This document shows, piece after piece, positions 1 through 12,341 of a DNA stretch of 64,000 nucleotides. Below the pieces are notes generated by a model. That model was given only the letters and a program-made list of their open reading frames with translations, was not told the DNA's origin and did not search any database. The stretch lies in NCBI GenBank assembly GCA_037501455.1, contig CM074856.1, positions 49,505,001 to 49,569,000 of the forward strand, read 5' to 3'. The position numbers were made by a program, and so were the translations under genes. Positions within the stretch are counted from its first letter, which is position 1. Each line of letters opens with the position of its first letter. Source of the DNA: Lantana camara. Taxonomy: Eukaryota; Streptophyta; Magnoliopsida; Lamiales; Verbenaceae.

Positions 1-139
1 TTACATATATCATATATGATAATTGATATAACAATTTTAAATCTTAAAAAGCAATAATTTATTAATTATTCATTTATTATCCATCATCTGAAAAAAAAAA
101 AAAAAAAAAAAGAACAACATATAACAACTTATAGGCAAC

Positions 140-324
140 TGTTAGAACATGGTATTTGTGAAAGATTTTCATTGTATTTATTGTGAATTGTATGTTTTTC
201 GTAATCAATAAACAATACTGAGAGGGGATATTTATCTAGGTCTAAATCCCTATAAGTCAGGGATTCTAATAAATCTATTTAAGAGGAAACAATAATCATG
301 CCTAAAATATCATATCTCATAACA
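140..324 (-). repeat. 3' LTR of the copia element
   Basis: Plus-strand ends are TGTTAGAACA and TCATAACA. It is matched along its whole length by 3769-3954. Being on the right-hand side of the polypurine tract in minus-strand reading, it is the 3' LTR. Confidence 0.92.
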
Positions 325-336
325 CTCCCCCTCAAG
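325..336 (-). promoter_or_regulatory. Polypurine tract of the copia element
   Basis: The minus strand reads CTTGAGGGGGAG immediately before the 3' LTR. This is the usual copia plus-strand primer and it fixes the orientation. Confidence 0.85.
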
Positions 337-3300
337 TTAAGTGATCGGATCCCCGATACGTAACTTGTCCAATGCGGTGTTGAACGTCTGTCCTGTGACA
401 GCCTTAGTTAGGATATCAGCTAACTGGTCTTCTGACCTCACGAACGGTAGTTGAATGGTGCTATCCTCTAACTTCTCTTTTATAAAATGTCGATCAACCT
501 CCACATGTTTAGTCTTGTCGTACTGAACCGGGTTCTCCGAGATGCTGATAGCAGCTCCGTTATCACATTTTAGAGGACTTGGTCCTAAGGGAGCCAAGCC
601 AATCTCAGTCATTAGCTTCCTTAGCCAAATTATCTCAGTCACCCACCTTTCGCTATGCCCCTGAACTCTGCTTCTGCGCTAGATAAAGCCACGACCTTCT
701 ACTTTTTGCTTCGCCAAGTTACCACATTTCCTCCAACAAGTGTAAAGTATCCAGAAGTGTATCTTCTGTCATTTGGGTTCCCCGCCCAATCTGCATCGGT
801 ATAGGCCTCAATGTCAAGATGGTCATATCTGTCAAACATGATTCCTATTCCACTAGTCCCTTCAGATATCGGATGATTCGTATCACTGCTTCCATATGTT
901 CTCTCTGTGGTTGATGCATGAATTGGCTTACTATCCCTACAACATAAGCAATATCAGGTCTTGTATGAGACAAATAGATGAGTTTACCAACTAGGCGTTG
1001 TTATCGTTCTCTCTCAGCTGGTTCCGCAGTTTCTTCTAGTTTTAGTTTGTGATTCATCTGTATCGGAGTCTCAACTGGTTTGCAATCCAACATACCAGTT
1101 TCAGCTAACAAATCGAGGACATACTTCTTCTGTGAAATGAAGATGCCCCTTTTTGACCGTAGAACTTCAATCCCTAGGAAATACTTCAATCCTCCAAGGT
1201 CTTTCATTTCAAACTCTTTGAAGAGATTCCCCCTGAGTTGATTTATTTCTTCTTTATCGCTCCCCGTTATGATCATGTCATCTACATAGATAATCAGACA
1301 TATGATCAATTCCCCTCGTCGCTTCAGAAACAGAGTATGGTCTGAGTTGCTCTGAACATACCCATAGCGTTGCATCGCCAATGTGAACCTGCCAAACCAT
1401 GCCCGAGGTGATTGTTTTAATCCATACAAAGCCTTACGGAGTTTGCAGACTTCATCTTTCCCAAATTCCCCTGTAAACCCTAGAGGGGGTTCCATATACA
1501 CTTCCTCTGACAAGTCACCATGTAAGAAAGTGTTCTTCACATCGAACTGATGAAGGGGCCAATCCTTATTAGCAGCAACTGAAAGTAGCACTCGGACTAT
1601 GTCTAACTTCGCCACCAGAGAGAAGGTTTCCGAATAATCAATGTTGTACGTCTGAGTGTACCCCTTTCCTACTAACCGGGCTTTATATCTCTCAATAGAT
1701 CCATCAGCTTTATGTATTACAGTGAATATCCATCTGCACCCAACCGGCTTCTTCCCTTTGGGCAGTCGACACTTTTCCCAAGTCTCATTTTTTATTAGAG
1801 CACTCATCTCAACTTCCATAGCTTCTTCCCATTCTCTACTCTGTTTGGCTTCCTACACTGTTTTCGAGATAACTTCTTTACAGAGGTTCCCAAAGAAGGC
1901 TTTAGCAACTTCGGACATGCTCCCCCTGACCATGTTTCCTATGGGATATTTAGCTGATCGAGAAACATGCTCTGGAGAGTATCTGTGTGGAGGAACCCCT
2001 CTGTTGTTTCGCTGTGGCAAGGAATACCTGTGACTCACTGTTACATTCTCATAAACAAGATCAGCATCATTTGTAATATCAAAATTATTATGAATATCAG
2101 AATGGGAGGAGTTCAAAGCTTCTGTTATCTCGGTTTGGACATCATTCGGAGGAGGATCATCGGGCATTGATGTGGTGGTAGTACCGAGGTCTTCTTTGCT
2201 CTGTTCAGGTTCAGGTGCAGTTACTGTATCCGGATTGGTTAGCTAGTACAAGGGTTCATTCTAACTCTCTCCCTGAACCCGAGACTGGGTAAGGAAGAAA
2301 TACTCGGTCTCTACAGAATCATAATCTATAGTGACATGTACTCGCTTCGTAACCGGGTTATAGCAACGATATCCCTTTTGGTGAGGGCCATAACCCACGA
2401 AAACACACTTGACTGCACGCGGGTCCAGTTTAGTTCGGTCGGTCGTTGGAACATAAACGAACACTGTGCATCTGAAGATCAGGGGTGGTAAGGTAAGGTG
2501 TTGGGGGGGGGGGGTAATATATTGGTTTGGGTTTGGAGTACCAAGAGTGGTGTTTTGTGGCTGAGGATTTTAATAGGTAACCGGTTTGTCAGGTAGGTGG
2601 CAGTGGCAACAGCTTCGGGCCAGAAGTGATTTGGGACATGGGATTTAGTTAACAGGGCTCGAGTCATTTCTAGTATGGTGCGGTTCTTTCTTTCTTGATT
2701 TGGTGTTTTGTACCATTTTGCTGTGGGGTGTTGGGACAAGTGATTTGGTGTATGAGACCCTATTCTCGAAAAAACCTGTTCATTTCTTGATTAACAAATT
2801 CCTTCCAATTATCCGACCGGAGCACTTTAATTTTTTGATTGAACTGGGTTTGCACCAATTTAAAGAAGGCCACAAACGTATCATAAGCCTCAGATTTGTG
2901 ATACAAAAAATATACCCAAGTCATGCGTGAGAAATCATCAATAAATAATACGAAGCATCGAAACTGATTTTGATTTGTAACCGGGATTGGTCCTCAAACA
3001 TCTGAATGTACCAAAGAAAATGGTCTCAACTCTTGTATTATTAGGTTTAAAAGAAGTCCTATGACTTAGCAGCAAGACAGGTCTGACACGATAAGTTCAC
3101 ATTCTGATTATTCTGAAATAATGCAGGAAATAACAATCTCAAATACCCGACTGAGGGATGTCCAAGACGTCGGTGCCAAAGCCAAAGTTGTGTATCTGCC
3201 GTTCCCATTGAAAGAAGAGCTTTAGACGGGTTCTCCACTTCATCAACATAATATAATCCTCCTTGCTCAGTACCACGTCCAATGATCTCCTTCGTATGAA

Positions 3301-3590
3301 TGTTCTGTAACAAAGAAAACCGAGGATATATCAGGACCACACAATTTAGTTCTTTCATAATATGGCTCAAAAAAAGCAACTTGCAAGATAAAGATGACAC
3401 ATAAAGACAGTTGCTCAATTTAAGTTTAGGAGTAATAAGAATTGAGCCCTCCTTTTCAACCACAACCAGATCTCCATTTGCTGTTTGGATATGAGATTGG
3501 TTTAGGGTAACTGGGTTTAGTATATCGGATGGATCAAAGGTCATTGTATCGGTTGCCCCATAGTCAAGGATCTACCGATCCGATTTTTTC
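337..3590 (-). pseudogene. copia pol remnant (PR-INT-RT-RNase H)
   Basis: Gene order on the minus strand is copia type. First comes a protease remnant near 3545-3590 whose motif reads ILDYGATDTM, with a stop just before it and Tyr where the family has Ser or Thr. Then a GAG-pre-integrase segment with LWHRRLGHPSVGYL (3059-3544), and an integrase core remnant (about 2480-3000) with the typical NRTILEMTRALL stretch. The integrase C-terminal part FVGYGPHQKGYRCYNP is at 2261-2464. RT follows (about 820-1819) with the YVDDMIITG active site, then RNase H up to 337. At least one in-frame stop lies in RT after codon 272, and several frame changes break the integrase. It is non-functional. Confidence 0.9.
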
Positions 3591-3756
3591 GATTGAGTTT
3601 GGGTGTTGTTGCGCAACAGGTTTGCAATTTGAGGTGAGTGTTTTGGGTTGGTATCGATTTGGGTTGTCATGTTTGGTTTTGGCCTAATCTCGGCCAAGGG
3701 TTTGGGATTGGTATGGGATGATGATGTTAAAGCTGAGTCCCAAGGATTCTAACACT

Positions 3757-3768
3757 GCTCTGATACCA
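3757..3768 (-). promoter_or_regulatory. Primer-binding site (tRNA-iMet type)
   Basis: The minus strand reads TGGTATCAGAGC directly after the 5' LTR. This is the standard complement of the 3' end of plant initiator Met tRNA. Confidence 0.9.
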
Positions 3769-3954
3769 TATTAGAACATGGTATTTGTGAAAGATTTTCA
3801 TTGTATTCATTGTGAATTGTATATTTTTCGTAATCAATAAACAATACAGAGACGGGATATTTATCTAGGTCTAAATCTCTACAAGTTACAGATTCTAACA
3901 AATCTGTTTAAAAGAAAACAATAATCATGCCTAAAATATCGTATCTCATAACAA
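3769..3954 (-). repeat. 5' LTR of the copia element
   Basis: Partner of 140-324. The first dinucleotide on the plus strand is TA where the other copy has TG, a point change at the terminus. Confidence 0.9.
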
Positions 3955-4195
3955 CAACAAAGGCTAAACTTTTAAAAAAATAAATATTAAGCAATACGAA
4001 ACTATGATAAAATCTTGTACAATAACTTCTTAAGTATATTAAATATTAACTTCATAAATACAGGTATTATCAAATATTATCGGAAAGCAATATTAGTCAA
4101 TATATTAAATATTAACTTCTTAAATATAAAATTGATATAATATAAATATAAATATGTTATTACATATTAAATATATAATATTTGTAATATATATC

Positions 4196-4352
4196 CAAAT
4201 TTCCCGATCGGGTAGCAATTTAAATCCTGATCCCGATCCCGAATTTTTTGGTTGGGATCGAGTACTCGTCTCGAAAATTAAAAAGCCCGATTTCCCCGAC
4301 CCGATTGGGTCAGGACGGGTCCCGAATTTCCGGACCCGAACGCCCACCCCTA
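4196..4352. mobile_element. Remnant of a hAT-like non-autonomous element (one terminus)
   Basis: A short stretch dense in CCCGA/TCGGG repeats ends in CGCCCACCCCTA. Read on the minus strand this is TAGGGGTGGGCG, the kind of terminus seen in many plant hAT elements. No matching second terminus or 8-bp duplication was found, so this is a fragment. The assignment rests on the terminal motif only. AT-rich sequence without gene content fills 3960-4195. Confidence 0.4.
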
Positions 4353-4395
4353 TCAGCAATATGACTAAGTGAAACATAATTAGGTCATTTTTAAT

Positions 4396-4910
4396 GGGCT
4401 AATCCCAAACACCCTCTATCCTTTGAGGTTCAGTGCGTTTTACCCCCTAACCTTTGAATCGGTGCGATTTTCCGCCTAACCTTTGCAAAATATCAAACTT
4501 AACCCCTTTTAGCAAACTTTGACTATCGATTTCTTCTCCATCACGACGACCCACGCTCCAAGACCGCCGCCATCGTGTTTTTCTCTCCAAGATGAACAAA
4601 GCTCATACCCCTGTCGACCCTATTAGCCGCTACAATGCTTCGTCCGTGGTGCATCATCTTTGACTCATAATTTTTGCTTCCTCGATTGTCGAATTTTAGT
4701 TTCGAAACTATTGTTGTGTTCCTAGCTTCGAGAGCTTCAATTTGATATATAATATCAATATATTTGAAATGTACTTTGTACATATTAACTTCGCTAAAAA
4801 GGTTAAGTGTGATATTTTTTAAAGGTCAAGGAGACAATGGTACCGATTCTAAGTTTAGGAGACAAAGTGCACTAAACCTTAAAAGAGAAGGGGATGTCTG
4901 AGATTAGCCC
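4396..4910. mobile_element. Mutator-like non-autonomous element with long TIRs
   Basis: Imperfect terminal inverted repeats of about 45 bp start GGGCTAATCCCAAACA on the left, with the complement of GGGCTAATCTCAGACA on the right. The flanks are ATTTTTAAT (4387-4395) and ATTTTTTAAT (4911-4920), a 9-10-bp duplication differing by one T, as expected for Mutator-like elements. The middle (about 4520-4780) is GC-richer than the ends and could be a captured gene piece. No coding potential for a transposase is seen. Confidence 0.7.
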
Positions 4911-4920
4911 ATTTTTTAAT

Positions 4921-5353
4921 AACTAGGGAGTTAACTAAAACATTTATTGGAATGGGGAATATACTAAAAAATTCAAGTCCTAATCAAAATTTAACGCTAA
5001 ATATCCATTATTTATTTAAGAAAAATATAATACCAAAATATAATTATTTTACAATCGTAAAATTGGCTCTCAAGAATCAAAAATTTTTAAATGAAATTGA
5101 TTATTCAGAAAGTGGATCAACTGTTTATTTAGAAATTTGAAAAAAATAGAAAATTTCAATTAGAATAAACACGTGGCATTATCTGAATGATTATAATGTT
5201 TTTGATAAGAATGCAAAAACAACTTAATTAAAAAAAATTTAAAAAAAAACGCTTTTCTCAAAAAGCAACTTACACCAAAAATAAAATATATTTCAAAAGC
5301 AAATTATATTTGAAATACAAGGGGAAAAAAACACAATTCTTAGAAAATCCCCC
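4921..5353. other. AT-rich spacer
   Basis: Poly-A/T-rich sequence between the Mutator-like element and the Tat LTR. No gene, repeat structure or terminus was recognised. Confidence 0.6.
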
Positions 5354-6212
5354 TGATGAGACATAAACTCACGCTCATATCAGAGCCGTCCACGTGTCGC
5401 CATCTACTTATTTAGAGCTTGGACACTCACACTAATGGGCTCGCGGGGCGACCCAGCCCATTCACTTGTTTGACCGCGGATCCAGGCCCATGAGCCTCGG
5501 CCCATTTCTTCGAGCAAGGGTTTCGACTGTCCAGCCCGACGCCCAGGCTGGGGCCCTCAAGGCCATCCCAACCCCAGGTAAGCGCTTCACGAGGGCCCAT
5601 CCTTGAGCCTGCTCGGGGTGTTGACATTCGACGGACATCTACTGGGCCGAACCCCTTCGTGCGTCCCTATGAGCGTCACTAACGCTCGGGCAAGGCATGC
5701 ACCAGGGCGCAGGCATCCGTTCGCCTGTACCCCATATCTAAAGCCTTCCCAGACGCTCGACACTCGCCAACAACCTCTGACACAGTGGCAACATGCACCT
5801 CGTACCTGACACGCTACCCACTTTTCAGAGGCATCCATTTCATATCGTCACAGCTCGCCACGTGTTAGGGCAACACAGGTTTGGGACCACATGGTCAAAT
5901 TACCTAAACCACCCTAATCCCTAACATATAAATAGAAGGAAGCACAAGCATTCTTCCCAAGTCATCTTCTTCCCCAAGAATACTCTGCATAAACTGGGCA
6001 CACATTCCTTCATTTTTCTTCCTCTACTGCATTCCATTCACCTCAGCTGCACCTCTGTCACGCTTGCACTCCTGGTGTTCTCCTAGCTGGAGGAACTCAT
6101 GTTCAAAAGGAAACCCAGTTCCTGAGGCACCTTGCCTGTGATGGTCTTTCCCTTTTTAAATAAATCTTGAAAGTGTTGGTGTTTTAATTCCTTTTCAGTT
6201 TCCACACCATCA
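5354..6212 (+). repeat. 5' LTR of the Tat element
   Basis: It begins TGATGAGACA and ends CACACCATCA, directly before the primer site. A TATA-like box (CATATAAATAGAAG, about 5924) followed by a short leader marks the U3/R boundary. The segment GCCACGTGTTAGGGCAACAC (from about 5857) recurs in the minus-strand solo LTR at 51090-51917, so that LTR belongs to a related family. Small reading frames on both strands here are not genes. Confidence 0.85.
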
Positions 6213-6216
6213 TTTT

Positions 6217-6234
6217 TGGCGCCGTCTGTGGGAA
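6217..6234 (+). promoter_or_regulatory. Primer-binding site of the Tat element
   Basis: TGGCGCCGTCTGTGGGAA starts 4 bp after the LTR. The TGG start and the sequence are typical of Tat/Ogre elements, which are usually reported as tRNA-Arg primed. The exact tRNA was not checked. Confidence 0.75.
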
Positions 6235-6310
6235 ATCCATCACTGCCATTTTCATCTTCATCAGATTCTTCCCTGAGCTAGTTGAGCAGTAACACCAAGT
6301 CACTCCGATC

Positions 6311-8142
6311 ATGGTAGCTGCAACGAGATCCGGAGTTTTAGATAGCAGGGGCGCTCTTCCCCCCGTAAATGAGGAAAACCTAGATAATAGTACACCGGCT
6401 GGAAGCACGATCCCACCAGCTGTTGGGAATGGAGCTGGAGACAGAGAGATCGCGACTGGAACTCCCCCGGCTGGAGGAGTTGTAGGTGAGGGGATTAGTT
6501 CCGTTATTCCCCCGGCGACGCTTCCACCCGTCACCCCAGTCACCAATCCTGCTGCCCATTCCATGGCTATGCCACCGTCGGGGTTCATATATGTGCAACC
6601 CCCCTTGATGCCCGAAGTGATGCCGGGCATGATGCCCATGATTCAGCCCTACCAAGTGGGCGCACTACAACTTCCCATCTCCATGCCAAAGGAGATCCAA
6701 GGAGTGGAGATGCCACCCCTAACCCGAGAGCAACTTTAGGTGCTCTACACTCAGTGTGAAGCGTAGGCCGTGCAAAACGTCTGGGGTCATTTCACTTCCA
6801 CTTACTTCCCCCAAGCGGGAGGCTCGAGGGTGGCCCCTCCGCTTGGTAGTCTCCCGGTCCACCCTCTCATGATGGCGCAGAATGTGCTGGGGGCCCAGCC
6901 ACCTCTACCACCTCCAGTGCAGGAAAAAGAAGCCCCTCCGAGGGCGAATCCGCCGCTGCAACCTGGAGAGAAGGAGAAAGATCCCCCCGCGATGGGAGAT
7001 GCTGAAGAGGAGGTCCAGTCCAGGACTACCAGGAGAGCCAATAGGAGGGAAAGAGACGACCCTCGGCTAGCTGCAGTGCAGGACCAGCTGGAAGACCTGC
7101 AGAACATTGTAGGACAGCTCTCTCGAGGGCGGTCTCAAATTCCCCATGAGGGGGATGAGAGGTCCAAGGCCATAGACGCTCGTCCTCCACACAACCAAGT
7201 CCCCCGCCGCTTGAGGGAGGAAGACAGCGAGGAACATGACCGCGAGGGCGGGAACCACAGGCCCTTGACAGGCGGTTCGCCCCTCGTTGACGATGTTTTG
7301 ATGGCCCACGCTGGGAAGGGCAAAATTCCCATCACTTCGTACACTTGATGCACCTTTATGAGCATTCCAGTCATTACTGGACCAAAGTGTTTGTCACTTC
7401 CCTCGTGGGAATGGCCCAAGAATGGTATAAGAAGTTGCCTCCCCACTCCATCCGAGGGTACAACGACTTGACTGATGCCTTCATGAGCCACTTCAGCTCC
7501 TTGAAAGCTCCTGCACCCGCTGCCACGGCTCTCTACAGCCTAGTACAAGGACCCCATGAGACGCTCAGGTCCTTCATGGGCAGATTTAACAAGGAAATTC
7601 TGCTAGTGGAGAAGCCCTCAATGGATTTCTTGAGGCACGTGCTCTTCGGGGCCATCAATATGAAAAACTATGTCAGCAAGGAGTTTGTGGAGGAAGTGAC
7701 AAAGAGAAAGCCACGCTCGCTGATAGAGGTTCGGGATATAGCTGACTCATTCTTCACGCTCAAAGATATGTACGTTGCGAGGGAGCAAAAAATTGTCAAT
7801 GCCCCTCGAGCCAGTCGGGGCACGGAGGATAGGGTCGAATCCCGAAATCGCCGCCGAAGCCCAGTGCCCGCTCGAAGGAATTCTCCGCCCCCTCGTGGAT
7901 ACGAGCGCATCCCCCTCAACCGTCCAATCGCCGAAGTCTATTCCATGGCGGACAAGAAATTGTTCAAAAGGCCGCCTAAAATGAGGGAAACCGAGGCTAA
8001 AAAACGTTCGGGAAAGTACTGCGCCTTCCACAAACAGAAGGGACACCACACAAATGAGTGTCGCCAGTTGGAGAGCGAGATCCAAAGGCTCATCGCTGGG
8101 GGGGCACCTCAAAGAATTTGTGAAGGTGCTGAAAAGGTATGA
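6311..8142 (+). pseudogene. Tat gag remnant
   Basis: It starts MVAATRSGVLDS in a proline-rich N-terminal part. The gag core includes AQEWYKKLPPHSIRGY and LYSLVQGPHETLRSFMGRF (about 7400-7590). The C-terminal zinc-knuckle-like segment is YCAFHKQKGHHTNECRQL (about 8020-8075), which is characteristic of Tat gag. In-frame TAG stops lie at 6737 and 6764, a frame change near 7345, and a run of seven G at 8098-8104 shifts the end of gag out of frame. The product would have formed the particle and bound RNA. The high proline and acidic/basic linker content near 6770-7300 is normal for the lineage. Confidence 0.85.
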
Positions 8143-9639
8143 CGAACATTGCTCCGAACGCGCGAGATCCAGAGGAAGGAGTCGCTCGTGCTCAAGAAGC
8201 CCGCGCCATCACCACCCTGAAACTAGCGAGCGCAACAAACAGAAGGTCGCCGACGTGGAGAACCAACCCTTTGTGGTCATCCACATGATCACTGGGGGAC
8301 CCTCGGGAGGGGATTCTAATGCGTCCCGGTGCTTCCATATTCGAAGCTATGATCAGAGATCCTCCCAGCCCAAGCCGGTACTTTCTGTCAACAGCTCTTT
8401 AAGTTCGGAGGAGAATGACGTTGTAGGTTTCACAGAGAAAGACTTAGAGCACATCGTAACACCCCATGGGGTCGGTGAAACCTCTAACTGCCCCATGGTG
8501 GTTAGTTTAGACGTTCATAACCATGTTGTAAATAGGGTCTTAATTGATAGTGGAAGCTCTGTGAATGTTCTCCCGTACTCAACGTTTCAAAAGATGAAAA
8601 TAACAAACATTCCCCTCGAACCCCTCAGAATAGCCCTCGTCTGCTTTAGAGGTTCCGAGATTGTTCCTCGCGGACAAATACGCTTGGCCACCTCTTTTGG
8701 TCGCACCCCACAGCGAAAGACTTTGAGCGTCCTGTACACAGTAGTTGAAGTGGACCTCCCCTACAACATCATCATTGGACGACCGGCGCTCGTAGATTTC
8801 AAAGCGATAATTTCAACGTATCACCAAAAGGTCAAGTTCCCCACCCCCCGAGGGAACGGCCGAGGTACTGTGCAATGTTAAGGAGGCTTGGGAATGTTAC
8901 ATCCTTTCCCTTCGGAGCCACAAACCCAAACAAGTCATCCAAGCAGGTTCCACCAAGAAGTCGGTGGATTTTCCCGAATTGGATGAGGACGGCCCCGAGC
9001 ACAAAAGGGTCAAGCTATATAAGAAGAAGAACAAGAAGAGAGCGGCGAACGGCGACAAAGGCATGGAGGACGGCCCTTCTGGTGCCGTCGAGGGTTCTTT
9101 TTCGGAAGACGAGGGCCAGGACCCCTCGTCTGAAGCGAACGGTAAGCTTACGGGTAAAAAGTGGGCGCTCGAAACCCCCGGCCTAAAATTCACATGGAAC
9201 CCACTGAAAATTTCCTGACCATCGAATTGGAGCCAGGAAATTCGGATAAAACCACGCAAATAGGCTCCAATCTCGATGGTCCCTCACAGATCATGATGAT
9301 TGATTTTCTTCGAGAGAACCTTGATGTGTTTGCATGGAAGGCTTCTGACTTCGCTGGAATAGATCCGAGCTTCATTATCCACAGGCTCAACGTGGACCCG
9401 GCCTTCAAACCTCTCAAGCAAAAGAAAAGGGACGTTCATGGATTCAGGAGGCAGGTCATCGAAGAGGAGGTTAACAAACGTCTGGAGGCTCAGTACATAG
9501 AGGAGATCCTGTATCCTGAGTGGCTCTACAACGTGGTGCTCGTTCCCAAGAGCGCTAATAAGTGGCGCATGTGCAACGACTTCACAGATCTCAACAAAGC
9601 GTGCCCCAAAGACCCGTACCCTCTACCAAGGATCGATCA
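8100..9639 (+). pseudogene. Tat protease and N-terminal RT remnant, interrupted
   Basis: After the G-run frameshift the frame reads through a basic Arg/Ser linker into an aspartic protease with LIDSGSSVNVLPYS (about 8540-8585) and the downstream YNIIIGRPALVDF. Frame changes at C-runs near 8845 and 9175 separate it from RT. The RT N-terminus has VFAWKASDFAGIDP, FRRQVIEEEVNKRLEA and WRMCNDFTDLNKACPKDPYP. It stops after PLPRID at 9639, where a solo LTR has inserted. The frame resumes in the same codon context at 12784, so the two halves were contiguous before that insertion. Confidence 0.88.
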
Positions 9640-12272
9640 TGTAACAGCCCGAAACAGGGGCAAGTTGGAAATTATGAAAATACCCCTACAACCCTAGAAT
9701 TTTCCTACATTCTCGAAAGTACTTTTACTATCCAATATTGTGACCAAAAGAATCCTCACATTATTTCGAGGATCTTGACACTCTCCGTGAACCATAATTC
9801 CCATCCTAACTCTAGTAGCATAAAAAATCAGCAAAACCCTAGCTTATAATTCGATCGTAAATAACTCTTTACTCATCTACCTTTCGATATTCAATATTAT
9901 AGTCAAAACGATCCTTGAATTATTTTATGAATTTTTATACATTTACCAAAACTCGATTCCACCCATAGCATATTTTATAAATATTTTCCCTTTTAAAAAT
10001 TGTCATTTTATTTTAAACAATTACCATTCATTCAATATTCGAAATTTTACTCAAAACGTTTCTTGAATTTTTCTCTAAAATATAATAATTTTTACAGCCT
10101 TTAGACTTCGTCATAGCTTCGTTTATATAATTTTCTCATGATTTTCATCATCTTTAATATTCATAATTTATAAACGAAAACTCTAAATATTCCACATTTA
10201 TAATCATAACGAAGCTTATTTTTCACTCGTTCTTTCATTAATTTACTACTTCAAGTTTTCACTTCTCGACTCTTGAATAAATTTTATACCATTTTATATT
10301 TATTTTTAGACCTTCTAGAAAGTTTAAATAAATGGACATATTTTCCCCACATTTCCTATCCAATTACCAAGCATATGTCTAAAATATAATTCATTCACAT
10401 TACCTAAGCAGCAACCAAGCATTTGTCTAGGATATAAAGCTTCCACATCTCCCCTAAACTCTTAAAAATTGCAAGGTAAGCCCCTAAATCCCAAGTATAA
10501 ATACCCCTCCAAGCTCATTTTCAAAACTACACCAAAATCACTCACTTTCTCTCCCTAGTTCGGCCACTCCTCTCTCTCTAAGGTATGAGTCTTGTTCTTT
10601 TATTATTTCATACTTTATAATATGTTCTTAGGGTGTTTATGAGTATAACATGCTTAGATTTAATTAAATTATGCTTTAGGAATTTATTTTATGAAATATA
10701 TGCTATTTATGCTAGTTTAGGAAAAATGTGATAACATATATGCATTTTATTTAATTAAATGCATGAGTTATGATATGATATGATATGAATATGTGTTTAA
10801 ATAATTATGATCTTGTTTGATTAAATTCATGTCAAGAATAATTTATTTAGAATTATTTTTCATAGAGAATTAATATATTTTGCTATATTATGCTTCAAAT
10901 TTTATGTTATAAATATGAATATGATCAAGTGTGTTACATACCTTCTTTGAATATTCAAATAGGCTCAAGAACATGTTCATGTTGTTCTTGAACAATTTTA
11001 AGTGCACGTGTGATAGTGTGTGAGTGTGTGTGTTCGATTTTGTGTTATAAGGTGTTTAATTCATAAGAAATTGAACAATAAATGTTTTCAATAGTAATTT
11101 TGACTTTTTGGTCAACACATATACAATTAATTTCGAAATTTAATTAAAAATAATTATAAAATTAGTTTTGGAATTTTTAAATAAAGATTTTATCCGAATT
11201 TTCCAAAAATCGGTAAATTGTGAGTTATTTTCAAAATATAACCTACATTGTCAAATTAAATTCTAAATTTCATTTCTAATGTTATAATTAAGATTATAAT
11301 GTGATTAATAAATATTTAAGTGGTTAAAGAATTCATGAAACCTGATTAATTACTTAATTTCCCTTAAACGGTTAAAATTAGAGTCTACCGGGAATTCTCT
11401 AACATGATATAGTTTATGTGTTTACTTGATGTAATCCTTGTATGCATGAACATTATGTGTTTTATGTGCTTATTTAATTAAAATAAGGAACCTGGTTCTA
11501 AGCCTATAGTAGTTAATACTTTCAGGCGCACTGGGATCCACATTACAATATCTGACTACCAGTATAGGTGAGGGTTAAAATGTTTTCAACTGGAATCATG
11601 CCTATACATACGTATCTATATAAAAACTATTTTCAAGCCTACCTATTATTTATGATTTATTATCCTATATACATAATACTATATTATCATATCCCTTTTT
11701 AAAGGGAAAATACTTTCATGCCGGAATCAACATTTTGCTAGGACGTTATATATTTCAAGTCCACTTTATCAAAACATTGATTTCGGGTTATACAAGCAAA
11801 ATATTGTTCTTGATTCATGTTATGGGCCCCGGCTGTATCCGTAGCGAGCAATTACCCAGAAGGTATCGGGCCGAGGGTATTGTTGGTGCTGCGGACTGCC
11901 ACCACCTCTTGGTAGTGGTTTAACTGGAGGTTAGTTACTCCACGCCAAGGGATGAGGGAGAGATAGCTGCCTCCCGAATCTAGTTCGTGGTCTCTAGGGT
12001 TTGATTCCCTATTGACATCAAGGAGTAGTGGAGTTAATTTTCTTGGTTTTATTGAAGTATCGGAGCCTGATCAGCCTGATACTATTTTACCAATTATTCA
12101 AGGAGTTATGGATGGAGAGGCCTAGCTTGCGGGCATTAATGTTCTTGTTATAAACGGTTCATATTTCTACAAATATTCCAAACTACCCCTATCCCTATTT
12201 TACAATTATTATGAACCGTTTCCTATTTGTTATATCCTATTGTTAATATTGTAGATCAAGATCTTCTTGATC

Positions 12273-12341
<69 letters not shown>

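Larger units (their letters stand above)
140..3954 (-). mobile_element. Ty1/copia LTR retrotransposon, complete ends, gag deleted
   Basis: A 3.8-kb element in reverse orientation bounded by two LTRs of about 185 bp (140-324 and 3769-3954) that differ by scattered substitutions. On the minus strand the 5' LTR is followed by TGGTATCAGAGC, the initiator-Met tRNA primer site, and the 3' LTR is preceded by a purine tract. The flanks GCAAC (135-139) and ACAAC (3955-3959) look like a 5-bp target duplication with one mismatch. The internal part is only about 3.4 kb. Roughly 200 bp separate the primer site from the protease, so nearly all of gag is missing. The element needs proteins in trans to move and is broken by stops and frameshifts. 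Confidence 0.93.

Noticed and set aside
2700..2930. Plus-strand frame in the copia integrase region
   Set aside because: Shadow of the minus-strand integrase remnant.
5427..5838. Open frames on both strands near the start of the Tat LTR
   Set aside because: They lie in a GC-rich LTR U3 with no family resemblance. The LTR boundaries explain the sequence.
8964..9218. Acidic/basic frame with many Lys and Glu as a separate gene
   Set aside because: It is the spacer between Tat protease and RT in the shifted pol frame.
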